Below are positions 16,370 through 24,559 of a stretch of 64,000 nt of DNA, in pieces (the first letter of the stretch is position 1; every line of letters begins with the position of its first letter). A model generated the notes under the pieces. The model had not been told where the DNA came from and did no database searches. It was given only the letters and a program-made list of their open reading frames with translations. The position numbers and the translations under genes are program-made. The stretch is from Bacteroidota bacterium (GTDB lineage Bacteria > Bacteroidota > Bacteroidia > UKL13-3). The stretch lies in the NCBI GenBank assembly GCA_027488905.1, contig JAIYAT010000007.1, positions 1 through 64,000 of the forward strand, written 5' to 3'.

Positions 16370-16885
16370 ATGAAACTAAGAAACCTGGCCTCTCAAATTA
16401 CAATGATATTTATATTCATTGCTTTAGGAACTGTAAAATTATTGGGTCAAGCCCCACCAGCAGGTAAGTATGACACAATTAATTATCCTGAAGACAGAAA
16501 ATTCATAAATTCTATTTCAAATATTTTCGACCCTTCCTTATCCTTGAATGACAATTCTATTAGCATTGGTGCTGATGGGTCAATAGCTTACGGCCTTGAA
16601 GAAGAATTTCAAAAATTTGCTAGAAACGGTATGTCTTTTAAATCTGTTGTAACTGTTCCTGGGACTGAATTGGTCAGAATTTTCAATGGTCAAACTGCAA
16701 TAAAAACTAAAGTTGCCGATGTGGTTTTTTCAACGCCAGAAGGAGATTTGCATTTTAAAGTTATTAGAGCTGAGACCTACATTAAAGATAACGGGAAATG
16801 GTATTTTGTTTTAGGCCAAGGAACCAACTTTATGACTCAAGAGGAATTTAATGAATATAAAAAAGAACATACCACTAAAAACTAA
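16370..16885 (+). CDS. Secreted SnoaL/DUF4440-like protein
   Basis: 171 aa from ATG 16370; a TTG at 16328 would start inside the toxin remnant. The signal peptide ends near LLGQ at about 28-31. The mature domain of about 140 aa has the helix-strand pattern of the NTF2-like fold: DRKFINSISNIFD, FQKFARNG, then strands with VRIFNGQTAIKT, ADVVFSTPEG, YIKDNGKWYFVLGQGT. That last segment (..DGxWKIVxxQGT) is usual in DUF4440/SnoaL proteins. Exported; role unknown. Confidence 0.65.
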   Translation: MKLRNLASQITMIFIFIALGTVKLLGQAPPAGKYDTINYPEDRKFINSISNIFDPSLSLNDNSISIGADGSIAYGLEEEFQKFARNGMSFKSVVTVPGTELVRIFNGQTAIKTKVADVVFSTPEGDLHFKVIRAETYIKDNGKWYFVLGQGTNFMTQEEFNEYKKEHTTKN

Positions 16886-16895
16886 TCAATATAAA

Positions 16896-17075
16896 ATGAA
16901 CATCTGCCAACAGCATATTTGCGATAGGTAGGGTTTGGTCTCCACTTGATAGTTTTGCGGTAGCTGAAAGTTCGGTTCAGGGCAACTGTATTTTTGCTGA
17001 AACGCCTCCCCACATCGCAAACCTATCAAACCTCGGGAAAGTAGGTGCTTTGGGTGTTTAGGAGTTAGAGTAAAC
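16896..17075 (+). repeat. attC-like element, GGTAGCTGAAAG subtype
   Basis: Left end CATCTGCCAACAGCATATTT, right end GTGCTTTGGGTGTTTAGGAG then TTAGAG. The interior GCGGTAGCTGAAAGTTCGGT and TATTTTTGCTGAAA recur at 15170 and 21126. An additional pair ACATCGCAAACC/GGTAGGGTTTG lies inside. Confidence 0.6.
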
Positions 17076-17136
17076 AGTTTTAGTTTAAAATAAAACAATT
17101 AGAAAATAAATCTTAAATTTGGTCAAAAGAAGAATT

Positions 17137-17364
17137 ATGAAAACTGTGACACTTCACTTGCCAGACAATGTAGACCTAAATGAAAAAGAAATTTCAACCA
17201 TGTTGGCTGCACAATTGTATGATCTTGGAAAAATGTCGTTAGGACAAGCTGCAAATCTTGTTGGACTAAGTAAAGAAGAGTTCATGGACGAATTGGGAAA
17301 ATATAAAATTTCAATTTTTGGAGAAACATTGGAAGAAATTGAACATGATTTAAAAAATGCATAA
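17137..17364 (+). CDS. UPF0175-family antitoxin
   Basis: 75 aa from ATG 17137; a TTG at 17119 adds six basic residues and is less likely. It begins with a beta strand (KTVTLHLPDNVDL), then EISTMLAAQLYDLGKMSLGQAANLVGLSKEEFMDELGKYKI, the ribbon plus helix-turn-helix pattern of UPF0175 proteins. These are the DNA-binding antitoxins that precede DUF3368/PIN toxins. The 8-bp overlap with the downstream toxin indicates coupled translation. Probably represses its own promoter. Confidence 0.85.
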   Translation: MKTVTLHLPDNVDLNEKEISTMLAAQLYDLGKMSLGQAANLVGLSKEEFMDELGKYKISIFGETLEEIEHDLKNA

Positions 17365-17812
17365 TGTCATTATTTCCGACACAAGTTGCCTAATACTATT
17401 ATCTAAGATTGGGGAATTAGATTTGTTATATAAAACTTATGGTGAAATCACTATTACTCCTGAAATCTCTCAGGAATATGGCAAGAAACTACCAATATGG
17501 ATAAAAATAATTTCGGTTAAGAACAAGAATAAACAATTGGAATTCGAAAAAATTGTTGATTTAGGTGAAGCAAGTGCTATTGCTCTTGCTTTGGAACTAA
17601 AAGATTGCTTGGTAATTGTGGATGATAAAAGAGGACGGATTTTGGCAAAAAATCTTAATATAGAAATTACAGGTACCTTGGGGACTTTGTTGAAAGCTCG
17701 GCAATTAAATGTGGTTCCAAAATTAAAACCAATTCTTGAAAGCTTAAGAAAAATTGATTTTAGAATTGATCCTGAAATTGAAATTGGAGTTCTTAGATTA
17801 GTCGGAGAATAA
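17357..17812 (+). CDS. DUF3368/PIN-domain toxin
   Basis: 151 aa. PIN-type acidic active-site residues are in place: D8 in the first strand (IISDTSCLILL), E71 in GEASAIALAL, and D89/D90 in VIVDDKRGR. All are needed for Mg2+-dependent ribonuclease activity, so the toxin looks intact. GTLGTLLKAR is the usual DUF3368 helix following the active site. Overlaps the antitoxin by 8 bp. A complete TA pair within one cassette fits the known role of such pairs in stabilising cassette arrays. Confidence 0.85.
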   Translation: MHNVIISDTSCLILLSKIGELDLLYKTYGEITITPEISQEYGKKLPIWIKIISVKNKNKQLEFEKIVDLGEASAIALALELKDCLVIVDDKRGRILAKNLNIEITGTLGTLLKARQLNVVPKLKPILESLRKIDFRIDPEIEIGVLRLVGE

Positions 17813-17848
17813 ACTGTCAACCCATAACAGTTTAGATAGAAAAAAAAC

Positions 17849-17925
17849 TATCACTAACGGCACCTGCATGAAATTGTTGGTTCAATACAACATAAAAGAA
17901 TGACTCGTATGCTAATATTTTACTT
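17849..17925 (+). repeat. attC-like left half
   Basis: TATCACTAACGGCACCTGCATGAAAT fits the left-end consensus (CTAAC.GCACCT). A right end was not found before the gene at 17953. Confidence 0.45.
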
Positions 17926-17952
17926 TTTGAAATAAACGCGAAAATTGAAACA

Positions 17953-18828
17953 ATGAAAACTGATAAAACGGACTACGAATTTATTACATGGGATTGGAGA
18001 TTTGGAGGAGATGAATCAACAAAAACCATTGCATACGTTTCCGAATATGATGGTTCAGAGAAATTAAATTTGGCTTGCACTCAACTAGACTTACCCGCAA
18101 AAAGAAAGAAAGAGGTAATCCAAGAATGGTGTGCGTTTCTCCCATCCTTGAAAAATTTAAAGCAGCTTTGTTTTTTTAGTAAGGTCAATCAGGATTTATT
18201 TGAAGCGGCTTGTCATATAGAAAATCTCGATGCGCTTTTTATTAAGTGGAGTGACATTGAGAACTTTGAAAAAATGGAACGGCTAACAAAATTAAGACGA
18301 CTCTATATATCGAATTCAACCCATTTTGAAAATTTGAGTTTTATTAAGTCCATTAAATCCATAGAATGGTTGGAATTACATGAATTGAAAAATCTGAAAG
18401 AATTAGACGGAATAGAATTCGCTGAAAATCTGAAAGGTTTCATTGTCTCAGGTGGAACGTTTGGTAAGCAAAAACTAAAAGACTTTGAACCATTGTCGAG
18501 TTTAAATGACTTAGTTTATTTAGGATTATCAAACACCTATGCACTATCTGAGAATTTAAGTCCATTGGGTCAACTTAAAAAGCTAAAATACCTGGACTTG
18601 CCACTTTATTATCCAATACTTGAGTATGCTAAAATAGTTAAGCATTTACCAAATTGTGACCATGGCATTCAATCCTTTAGAGAAACGGGCTTTGACTGTA
18701 AAAACTGCGGTTTAAAAACAATCACTCCTATGAAAAAAGGTGGAAGGGAATTTTGTCCAAAATGTAATCAACAGAAATTTATAGATTTAAAACAAGCGTT
18801 TGAAGAAGCCATAAGAAATTGCCCATAA
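17953..18828 (+). CDS. Leucine-rich-repeat protein with C-terminal zinc ribbon
   Basis: 291 aa, no signal peptide. Residues about 50-215 form five to seven irregular leucine-rich repeats (LPSLKNLKQLCFF, ENLDALFIKWS, LTKLRRLYISNS, IKSIEWLELHELKNL, LNDLVYLGLSNT, LKKLKYLDLP). The C-terminus has two CxxC knuckles, CKNCG and CPKCN, about 25 residues apart, forming a zinc ribbon. Leucine-rich repeats imply protein binding. The combination with a ribbon is uncommon, and a partner cannot be read from context. Cytoplasmic, alone in its cassette. Confidence 0.65.
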   Translation: MKTDKTDYEFITWDWRFGGDESTKTIAYVSEYDGSEKLNLACTQLDLPAKRKKEVIQEWCAFLPSLKNLKQLCFFSKVNQDLFEAACHIENLDALFIKWSDIENFEKMERLTKLRRLYISNSTHFENLSFIKSIKSIEWLELHELKNLKELDGIEFAENLKGFIVSGGTFGKQKLKDFEPLSSLNDLVYLGLSNTYALSENLSPLGQLKKLKYLDLPLYYPILEYAKIVKHLPNCDHGIQSFRETGFDCKNCGLKTITPMKKGGREFCPKCNQQKFIDLKQAFEEAIRNCP

Positions 18829-18985
18829 CTGCACCTGTAAGTATTTTCGGTTTAGAGCTCCGCAGACATATTTGGGGTTAATGAAAATTTGCTTCTCCGC
18901 AATTATATTCGTGCTGAAAGCTGTCAAACACCTTTTTTGTAAAATGGAAGGTGAGCGGGTGCTTTGAGTGTTTATGAGTAAGAAA
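18822..18985 (+). repeat. attC-like element
   Basis: Left end CCCATAACTGCACCTGTAAG overlaps the stop of the LRR gene; right end GCTTTGAGTGTTTATGAGTA. The interior shares TCCGCAATTATATTCGTGCTGAAAG with 24492-24520 and CACCTTTTTTGTAAAATGGA with 12771-12790. Confidence 0.55.
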
Positions 18986-18990
18986 TAACT

Positions 18991-19419
18991 ATGACAGGAT
19001 TTAAAATAACAACTTCGGACAATCAAGAAATAAAGTTTGAATTTTATATAGACGCTGCGCCGGTGACCTCAAAAGCGTTTATTGACATATTACCCTTTAC
19101 AAGGACTTTTCATCATGCAAGAGTTTCTGGACAAGAAATATGGATTGACAACGTTCCGCAACTTGACATCATTCAAGAAAACGCATCTGTATACACCGAA
19201 CCAGGCGAAGTTGTTTTTGGTCCGACAAAGCCCATCAGAACAAAGACTGCAAACTGTTTTGGAATATATTATGGTGAGGGTAAAGGACTGGATGCTTGTA
19301 ACATTTTCGCAAGGGTAGTTGAAAGTGATAAACAGAAATTGATTGACCTTGGTAATAGCATTTGGAAGAATGGGTCACAAGATTTGACCATTTCGGAAAT
19401 AGACATAACGAATGACTAA
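18991..19419 (+). CDS. DUF3830-like (cyclophilin-fold) protein
   Basis: 142 aa. DAAPVTSKAFIDILPFTRTFHHARVSGQEIW (about 21-51) and a later GEVVFGPTKPIRTKTANCFGIYYGEG are the hallmarks of DUF3830, a small cyclophilin-like barrel. The AP.T...F..LP pattern corresponds to the substrate groove of cyclophilins, but prolyl isomerase activity is not established for this family. Cytoplasmic. ATG lies directly after the right end of the attC-like element, six bases past its boundary, so expression from outside the cassette is plausible. Confidence 0.6.
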   Translation: MTGFKITTSDNQEIKFEFYIDAAPVTSKAFIDILPFTRTFHHARVSGQEIWIDNVPQLDIIQENASVYTEPGEVVFGPTKPIRTKTANCFGIYYGEGKGLDACNIFARVVESDKQKLIDLGNSIWKNGSQDLTISEIDITND

Positions 19420-19436
19420 AATTGCAAAGACAGAAA

Positions 19437-19613
19437 GAAAAACACGCTATATGAGCACTGAAATAATTATCGGTTCAGTGTTTAAATGAAGCGCTATGCT
19501 TTGTCTTAAGTACAAAGGAGGTAGTTAATTTAGTGCTTCGAAATTGCTAGCTACTTTTGTTTTAAAACATAAGAAGCGTAGAGGATTCGGGTATTTAGGA
19601 ATTATCAGTCAAG
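19437..19613 (+). repeat. attC-like element
   Basis: Left end ACACGCTATATGAGCACTGA, right end GATTCGGGTATTTAGGAATT. The interior AAGCGCTATGCTTTGTCTTAAG...TTTAGTGCTTCGAA is homologous to the element at 7349. Confidence 0.5.
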
Positions 19614-19667
19614 CTAAATTCAACCGCAGGATTACTAACATTAAAGTAAATAAAGGACCATACTATA

Positions 19668-20312
19668 ATGACAACTGAAGAAATAAAATCAAAACTTCAC
19701 TCACCAAAATCTGCTGATAGAAGACGTGCTGCAAAAGAAATTGGCAAGTTAAAACGAATTGACCTTGCTGAAGATTTATACCATGCCTACCTAAAAGAAA
19801 CTAAAGACAATAGGACTTGGGAAACGCAAGTAGCAATGATTTTGGCTCTAGGACAACTTGAGTATAAAAATGCACTGACCGAAATTGACAAAATCATAAA
19901 AGCAAACAACCCGCATGACATGATTACCTATGCAGCGGCTCAAACTTATGTTAGACTTAATAGGCAATCACTTAGTGACGCTTCACCCGTTTTGGAACTT
20001 TTGCAGTTTGGGGGACTTTCAGTTGTTAATGGTTGTTTAAAACCCCTTGGTTATGACAAAATGCTACCAGACGAAAACCAAATAAAAGAATTAATCAGGC
20101 TTTGCTGGGACTTACATCAACACAAAGACAGAATTGGAAATGAAGGTGGCTTCAGCGACCCACGTTATGGCATTGCAGCTGCTTGTGCGGGCTGGGACAG
20201 ACAATTAACAAAAGACTTTTTAGAACACTGCCTTGCAACAGCAAATGGAGACACACCCTTAGAATACGTTTCGGAAAACTCACTGAAAGGAAAATATGTT
20301 AAACTGCGATAG
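19668..20312 (+). CDS. HEAT-repeat-like protein
   Basis: 214 aa. The N-terminus has two to three HEAT-type helix pairs: SPKSADRRRAAKEIGKLKR, then TWETQVAMILALGQLEYKNALTEIDKII, then DMITYAAAQTYVRL. The C-terminal half lacks repeats but has a distinctive segment NEGGFSDPRYGIAAACAGWD. Such proteins are scaffolds or bind other proteins. No signal peptide. The next gene starts 54 bp downstream and probably shares the cassette. The spacer contains CATCTACCCAAAATTG, a trace of an attC-like left end. Confidence 0.6.
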   Translation: MTTEEIKSKLHSPKSADRRRAAKEIGKLKRIDLAEDLYHAYLKETKDNRTWETQVAMILALGQLEYKNALTEIDKIIKANNPHDMITYAAAQTYVRLNRQSLSDASPVLELLQFGGLSVVNGCLKPLGYDKMLPDENQIKELIRLCWDLHQHKDRIGNEGGFSDPRYGIAAACAGWDRQLTKDFLEHCLATANGDTPLEYVSENSLKGKYVKLR

Positions 20313-20366
20313 AAGAACACGAACCGCGAACATCATCTACCCAAAATTGACCAATAAAAATATCAA

Positions 20367-21086
20367 GTGACACAAGAAGAAATTAACATAAAAGACATCT
20401 TAACCTCATACAATCTAATGGTAGAAATACCACCTGGGAAAATTGAATTGAGGGACGACAGAATTAAACAAAAATGGATTGTTGAGATAAATCCGTTTTT
20501 ACTAGGAAAATTCCCAATAACACAAGAATTTTATTTTGCAATTACAAATGAAGACCCAAGCACAATTAAAGGTAACAGACATCCTGTAGAGACTGTTACC
20601 TGGAAAGAAGCTATCATTTTCTGTAATAGTTTATCAATCAAGACAGGATTAAATCCTTGTTATCTAATTCAAGAAGAGAATGAAACAATAATCTTTGATA
20701 TTAAAGCAGACGGATTTCGGTTGCCTACTGAAGCGGAATGGGAATATGCTTGTAAAGCAGGGACTACAGGAATTAGATATGAACAATTAGAATTAATTGC
20801 TTGGTATAAAGATAACTCGTTAATGACATCGCATAGCGTTGGACAAAAGGAACCTAATTCATGGGGACTTTACGATATGCTTGGCAACGTTTGGGAATGG
20901 TGTTCAGACATCTATGACGAAACAGTATACGGCTCATACAGAGTTTTTAGGGGAGGGGGTTGGGCTGACGAAGAACGAAGTGTAATGGCGACCACTCGAA
21001 GAAGAAGCCATCCTTTATCATTTAAAATTGACGACCTTGGATTTAGAATTGCAAGAAACAAAACAGAAAAAACAAAGAACAGCTAA
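20367..21086 (+). CDS. SUMF1/FGE-like protein without the catalytic cysteines
   Basis: 239 aa with GTG start. Landmarks in order: IPPGKIELRDDR, FLLGKFPITQEFYFAIT, PVETVTWKEAIIFCNSLS, RLPTEAEWEYACKAGT, GLYDMLGNVWEWCSD, YRVFRGGGWADEERS, LGFRIARN. This is a complete SUMF1 fold. True formylglycine-generating enzymes carry a Cys pair after the RGG motif; here that region reads SVMATTRRRSHP with no Cys. So it is unlikely to be a sulfatase activator and is more likely a binding or unrelated catalytic member of the family, as many bacterial ones are. No signal peptide. Confidence 0.8.
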   Translation: MTQEEINIKDILTSYNLMVEIPPGKIELRDDRIKQKWIVEINPFLLGKFPITQEFYFAITNEDPSTIKGNRHPVETVTWKEAIIFCNSLSIKTGLNPCYLIQEENETIIFDIKADGFRLPTEAEWEYACKAGTTGIRYEQLELIAWYKDNSLMTSHSVGQKEPNSWGLYDMLGNVWEWCSDIYDETVYGSYRVFRGGGWADEERSVMATTRRRSHPLSFKIDDLGFRIARNKTEKTKNS

Positions 21087-21215
21087 CCACGCATTGGCAA
21101 TAAGCAGGTGTTATTCTCCGCTTGACAGTTTTGGGTTAGCTGAAAGTTCGGTTCAACGCAACTATATTTTTGCTGAAACACAGGAACATCGCAAACAACT
21201 TGCAACGGCATAACG
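21080..21215 (+). repeat. attC-like element, GGTAGCTGAAAG subtype
   Basis: Left end ACAGCTAACCACGCATTGGC, right region ACGGCATAACGCAAGG. The interior GACAGTTTTGGGTTAGCTGA and GTTCGGTTCAACGCAACTAT are homologous to elements at 15114 and 16896. Confidence 0.55.
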
Positions 21216-21242
21216 CAAGGTTTTATTTAAAGAATAGACATT

Positions 21243-21839
21243 ATGAAAATTAGACTGCTTTTTATAATTATGGTTTCTCTCATACTATCCTGCAGAAGTA
21301 CATTTGATGGGACTATCACCTATAAAGTTACTATCGCCTCTAATGATGGTGACAAAAATATGTATGACTATTACAAAAAAAAATATGGTGACTCCTTGGT
21401 AATTGATTTTCAATCAAATGGTAACATGAAACGATATCACAAGAATGCAACACTAGATTATCAGTTATACAGCGCAGAGGACGGTGCAATTATTTTTGTG
21501 TACCATAATTCGAAGATTGATACCTTTCCGTGTATTGATTTTTCGTTAAACAGGATTTACAAACAGGAAATTGAAAGTGAAGTGATAATAGGTAAAGAAT
21601 GTAGTTGCAATAAAATCATGTCAACAGCTAAAAATAATGGAGATAGTGTGGTGATTGAAGCCTGTTTTCCTAAAAATAACAGAAAATTATTCCTTAGGCC
21701 GAGTCTTTATCGCACTTACCAGGATTATTACATACATGAGCTATTTAAAAAAAATAAGTCACCTTATTTTAAATACTATATTCATTTTCCGTATGTTTCT
21801 ATTAGGTATGATGGACTAAAAGTGGAAAGAAAAAAATGA
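21243..21839 (+). CDS. Putative lipoprotein (GLPGLI/DUF4412-like?)
   Basis: 198 aa. Lipoprotein signal MKIRLLFIIMVSLILSC with Cys17. The mature part starts with FDGTITYKVTI, the opening strand used by several Bacteroidota outer-leaflet lipoproteins (GLPGLI, DUF4412), and has a CSC motif plus a basic aromatic tail. Family placement is uncertain. Alone in its cassette. Confidence 0.55.
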   Translation: MKIRLLFIIMVSLILSCRSTFDGTITYKVTIASNDGDKNMYDYYKKKYGDSLVIDFQSNGNMKRYHKNATLDYQLYSAEDGAIIFVYHNSKIDTFPCIDFSLNRIYKQEIESEVIIGKECSCNKIMSTAKNNGDSVVIEACFPKNNRKLFLRPSLYRTYQDYYIHELFKKNKSPYFKYYIHFPYVSIRYDGLKVERKK

Positions 21840-21844
21840 ACAAC

Positions 21845-21985
21845 ACAAAACAGTATCTATACAAAATTGGCGCCTTGTATTAAGTTTACATGTAGTTCTC
21901 ATCTTTGATAACAAACTGCTAAATTGCCTAGGATAAATTTCTTATTTGACAATAGGTTCAAAAATAAGAACGACATAATTAAACA
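21845..21985 (+). repeat. attC-like element, CTAAATTT-hairpin subtype
   Basis: Left region CAGTATCTATACAAAATTGG, interior AAACTGCTAAATTGCCTAGG then ATAAATTTCTTATTTGACAA, homologous to the hairpin at 6657-6684 with several changes. The right end is eroded. Confidence 0.5.
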
Positions 21986-22000
21986 ACCAAATAATAGAAA

Positions 22001-22780
22001 ATGAAAAATACAGCATTGATAACAGGAGCATCTAACGGAATTGGATTAGAATTGGCTAGAGTTCACGCTTCAAAAGGAGGTGATTTGGTATTGGTAGCGA
22101 GAAACAAATCTAAATTAGATGAAATTAAAGCTGAGTTAGAAAAACAATTTAATGTTGCTGTTTATACCATAGGAAAAGACCTTTCTGCAAGTAACGCAGC
22201 ACAGGAAATATATGAAGAAACCAATAAACAAACTATTCAAATTGACTATTTAATAAACAATGCAGGCTTTGGCGACTTTGGAATGTTTGCAGAAACTAAC
22301 TGGAACAAAGAACTCCAAATGATTAATTTGAACATTACTACTTTGACACTATTTACAAAATTATATCTTCAGGATATGATTAAGCGTGGTAGTGGTAAAA
22401 TAATGAATGTTGCGTCAACCGCGGCTTTCCAGTCCGGACCAACCATGGCAGTATATTTTGCAACGAAAGCTTATGTCTTAAGTTTTACCGAAGCAGTTAG
22501 TAATGAAGTAAGTGACAAAGGAATTACGATAACTGCGCTTTGTCCAGGTGCTACTGAATCAGGATTTCAATCTGCTGGAGGATTGGATGAGAGCGAACTT
22601 TTCAAAGGAAAAAAATTGCCAACCGCTAAACAAGTTGCAGACTATGGCTATAAATCAATGATTAAAGGGAAGACTGTTGCAATACACGGAATTATGAATT
22701 ATATAATGGCCAACTCTGTTAGATTTATACCGAGAGCTTTGGTTTTAAAAGTTTCACGAAAGATGCTAGACAAAGTTTAG
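22001..22780 (+). CDS. Short-chain dehydrogenase/reductase
   Basis: 259 aa, classical SDR. Cofactor loop TGASNGIG (8-15), NNAG (86-89), catalytic S139, Y152 and K156 (YFATK) and CPGATESGF after strand 6. R34 and nearby basic residues after strand 2 favour NADPH. The longer C-terminal helix region (KGKTVAIHGIMNYIMANSVRFIPRALV) is hydrophobic and matches the DltE/YqjQ-like group of oxidoreductases. Substrate unknown. No partner gene adjacent. Confidence 0.85.
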   Translation: MKNTALITGASNGIGLELARVHASKGGDLVLVARNKSKLDEIKAELEKQFNVAVYTIGKDLSASNAAQEIYEETNKQTIQIDYLINNAGFGDFGMFAETNWNKELQMINLNITTLTLFTKLYLQDMIKRGSGKIMNVASTAAFQSGPTMAVYFATKAYVLSFTEAVSNEVSDKGITITALCPGATESGFQSAGGLDESELFKGKKLPTAKQVADYGYKSMIKGKTVAIHGIMNYIMANSVRFIPRALVLKVSRKMLDKV

Positions 22781-22784
22781 TATT

Positions 22785-22865
22785 AATTTGATGAATGGTG
22801 GAGAAGTATAAATTCAAACAATTGTGCACTCCTTTTAGAACGACACCTAGCTAACAAAAATAGGA
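22785..22865 (+). repeat. Degenerate attC-like element
   Basis: TTGTGCACTCCTTTTAG resembles the GTTGTGCTTCTTTTGAG of other elements, and CACCTAGCTAACAAAAATAG contains the left-end words in altered order. Too short to be a full site. Confidence 0.3.
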
Positions 22866-23453
22866 ATGACAGAAATAGAAATTCTTGCCTTTGCGCTTAA
22901 CCAATTTGCAGAATTGACAGTGGATGAATTTAATATGTCCGTTTCTTTTTGGCACAAAAAAACTTACAAAAAAGGCGACTTTTTCAACCAACAAAATACT
23001 ATTTGTAGATATTTAGGATTTATAACCGAGGGTGCTTTTCGTTCTTATGTAATAGACAGAAAATCAGATGAAGAAAAGAATATTTTTTTATATTCAAAAA
23101 ATCAATTCGTTGTTCCGTTCAAAAGTTTCATCAATCAAACACCTTGCGACTATCAAACCCAAGCATTGACAGATGCTTCAATACTTTATATTAATATTAA
23201 CGACTTACTTTATCTTTACCAACAATCTCATAAATGGGAACGATTTGGTCGTTTAATGGCACAAGAAGCATTTAATTTAACCCTTGAAAGAATGGAAGGT
23301 TTTGTTTTCAAAACTCCCGAAGAGCGGTATTTGGATTTACTAAAAAACCATCCAGACATTTTCAATAATATTCCGCTCTATCATATTTCATCCTATTTGG
23401 GAATTCAAGGTCCTTCTTTAAGTAGAATTAGAAAAAGAATTTCTGGCAAGTGA
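22866..23453 (+). CDS. Crp/Fnr-family transcriptional regulator
   Basis: 195 aa. Cyclic-nucleotide-binding-like barrel at about 25-120 (KKGDFFNQQNTICRYLGFITEGAFRSYVID), then a dimer helix and a C-terminal winged helix with HISSYLGIQGPSLSRIRKRI as recognition helix. The usual arginine for cAMP phosphate binding is not evident, as is common in Bacteroidota members. The gene for an exported alpha/beta hydrolase follows after 55 bp, so it may control it. Confidence 0.8.
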   Translation: MTEIEILAFALNQFAELTVDEFNMSVSFWHKKTYKKGDFFNQQNTICRYLGFITEGAFRSYVIDRKSDEEKNIFLYSKNQFVVPFKSFINQTPCDYQTQALTDASILYININDLLYLYQQSHKWERFGRLMAQEAFNLTLERMEGFVFKTPEERYLDLLKNHPDIFNNIPLYHISSYLGIQGPSLSRIRKRISGK

Positions 23454-23508
23454 TACGATTTTAACTTGGGTTAAAATTTAGCTGAAAAGGAAATTAGACT
23501 TTTGCTGA

Positions 23509-24390
23509 ATGAAAACTATAAGTAAAATTCTATGCTCAATTTTGTTTTGCTTGACCCTACAAACAAATTCTTTTTCACAAAATTTAAACAACGAAAAAAT
23601 GACAAAATCAAAAACCATTGTATTTATTCATGGATTATGGATGCATGCATCTTCTTGGCAGCAATGGATGGACTTTTTTAACGAACAAGGCTACCAAACA
23701 CTAAATCCAGGATGGCCAGGTGACTCTTTAACAGTTGCTGAATGTCGCGCAAATTCGCAATCTATTGCAAACCGAGGTGTAGAAGAAATTGTTGAAAGTT
23801 ATGCGAAAATAATTGCAACGCTTCCCGAACCGCCAATTGTTATTGGACATTCGTTCGGGGGTTTAATTGCTCAAATTTTATTAAGCCGTGGTTTGGCAAG
23901 TGCTTGTATTGCCATAAACCCTGCACCAATGAAAGGGGTATCGCAATTACCTATTTCGGTATTAAAAGCTTCATTTTCATTTATTGGTAATCCACTGAAT
24001 ATTAAAAAAGCAAAATCACTTACTTACAAACAATTTCGTTATGGCTTTGCCAATGCAGTTTCTGAAAGTGAGGCAAAAGACCTTTACAACCTTTGGACGA
24101 TTCCTGCGCCTTGCAGACCGCTTTTTCAGGCAGCAATAGCCAGTTTTTCAGGTTCACAAACAAGCGTAAATACAAAAAATACTACGCGTGGACCTTTGCT
24201 TATTACTGGAGGTGAGAAAGACAATCAAGCCCCACCAATTTTCGGAAAAGCGTCAATAAAAAAGTATAACAGTTCTGTAATTTCTGACTTTAAACTATTT
24301 GAATGTCGCGGACATTCACTTATAGTAGACAGCGGTTGGAAAGAGATTGCAGAATACTCACTTAATTGGCTTCAAAAATACGGTCTTTAA
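23509..24390 (+). CDS. Secreted alpha/beta hydrolase
   Basis: 293 aa. Signal peptide, cleavage near SFSQ (21-24). Oxyanion loop HGLWMHASSW (41-50), nucleophile elbow GHSFGG with S115, an Asp in TGGEKDNQ, and catalytic H269 in CRGHSLIVD complete the triad. Substrate unknown; esterase or lactonase are possible. A second in-frame ATG (residue 31) would give a cytoplasmic form without the signal. Downstream of the Crp/Fnr gene, likely in the same cassette. Confidence 0.8.
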   Translation: MKTISKILCSILFCLTLQTNSFSQNLNNEKMTKSKTIVFIHGLWMHASSWQQWMDFFNEQGYQTLNPGWPGDSLTVAECRANSQSIANRGVEEIVESYAKIIATLPEPPIVIGHSFGGLIAQILLSRGLASACIAINPAPMKGVSQLPISVLKASFSFIGNPLNIKKAKSLTYKQFRYGFANAVSESEAKDLYNLWTIPAPCRPLFQAAIASFSGSQTSVNTKNTTRGPLLITGGEKDNQAPPIFGKASIKKYNSSVISDFKLFECRGHSLIVDSGWKEIAEYSLNWLQKYGL

Positions 24391-24540
24391 CGCGCTAGAA
24401 AACACCAAACAGCTCAAAGGGTCTGCAAGAAATTGGTGATAAAGCAAAACGCTAACACATTTTTAGTTATTGAAAGTTTGGTTCTTCGCAACTATATTCG
24501 TGGTGAAAGACTCCAACTTCTTGCAGCTGCCACATGTTAT
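24384..24540 (+). repeat. attC-like element
   Basis: Left end TTTAACGCGCTAGAAAACAC, internal AACGCTAACACATTTTTAGT, then TTGGTTCTTCGCAACTATATTCGTGGTGAAAG, homologous to parts of elements at 15114, 18822 and 21080. Confidence 0.5.
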
Positions 24541-24559
24541 GGCCATTTTAAAAGAACAT

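Noticed and set aside
17137-17812. TA pair as evidence for a plasmid
   Set aside because: TA pairs are common in cassette arrays and chromosomes; no replication, partition or mobilisation gene is present.
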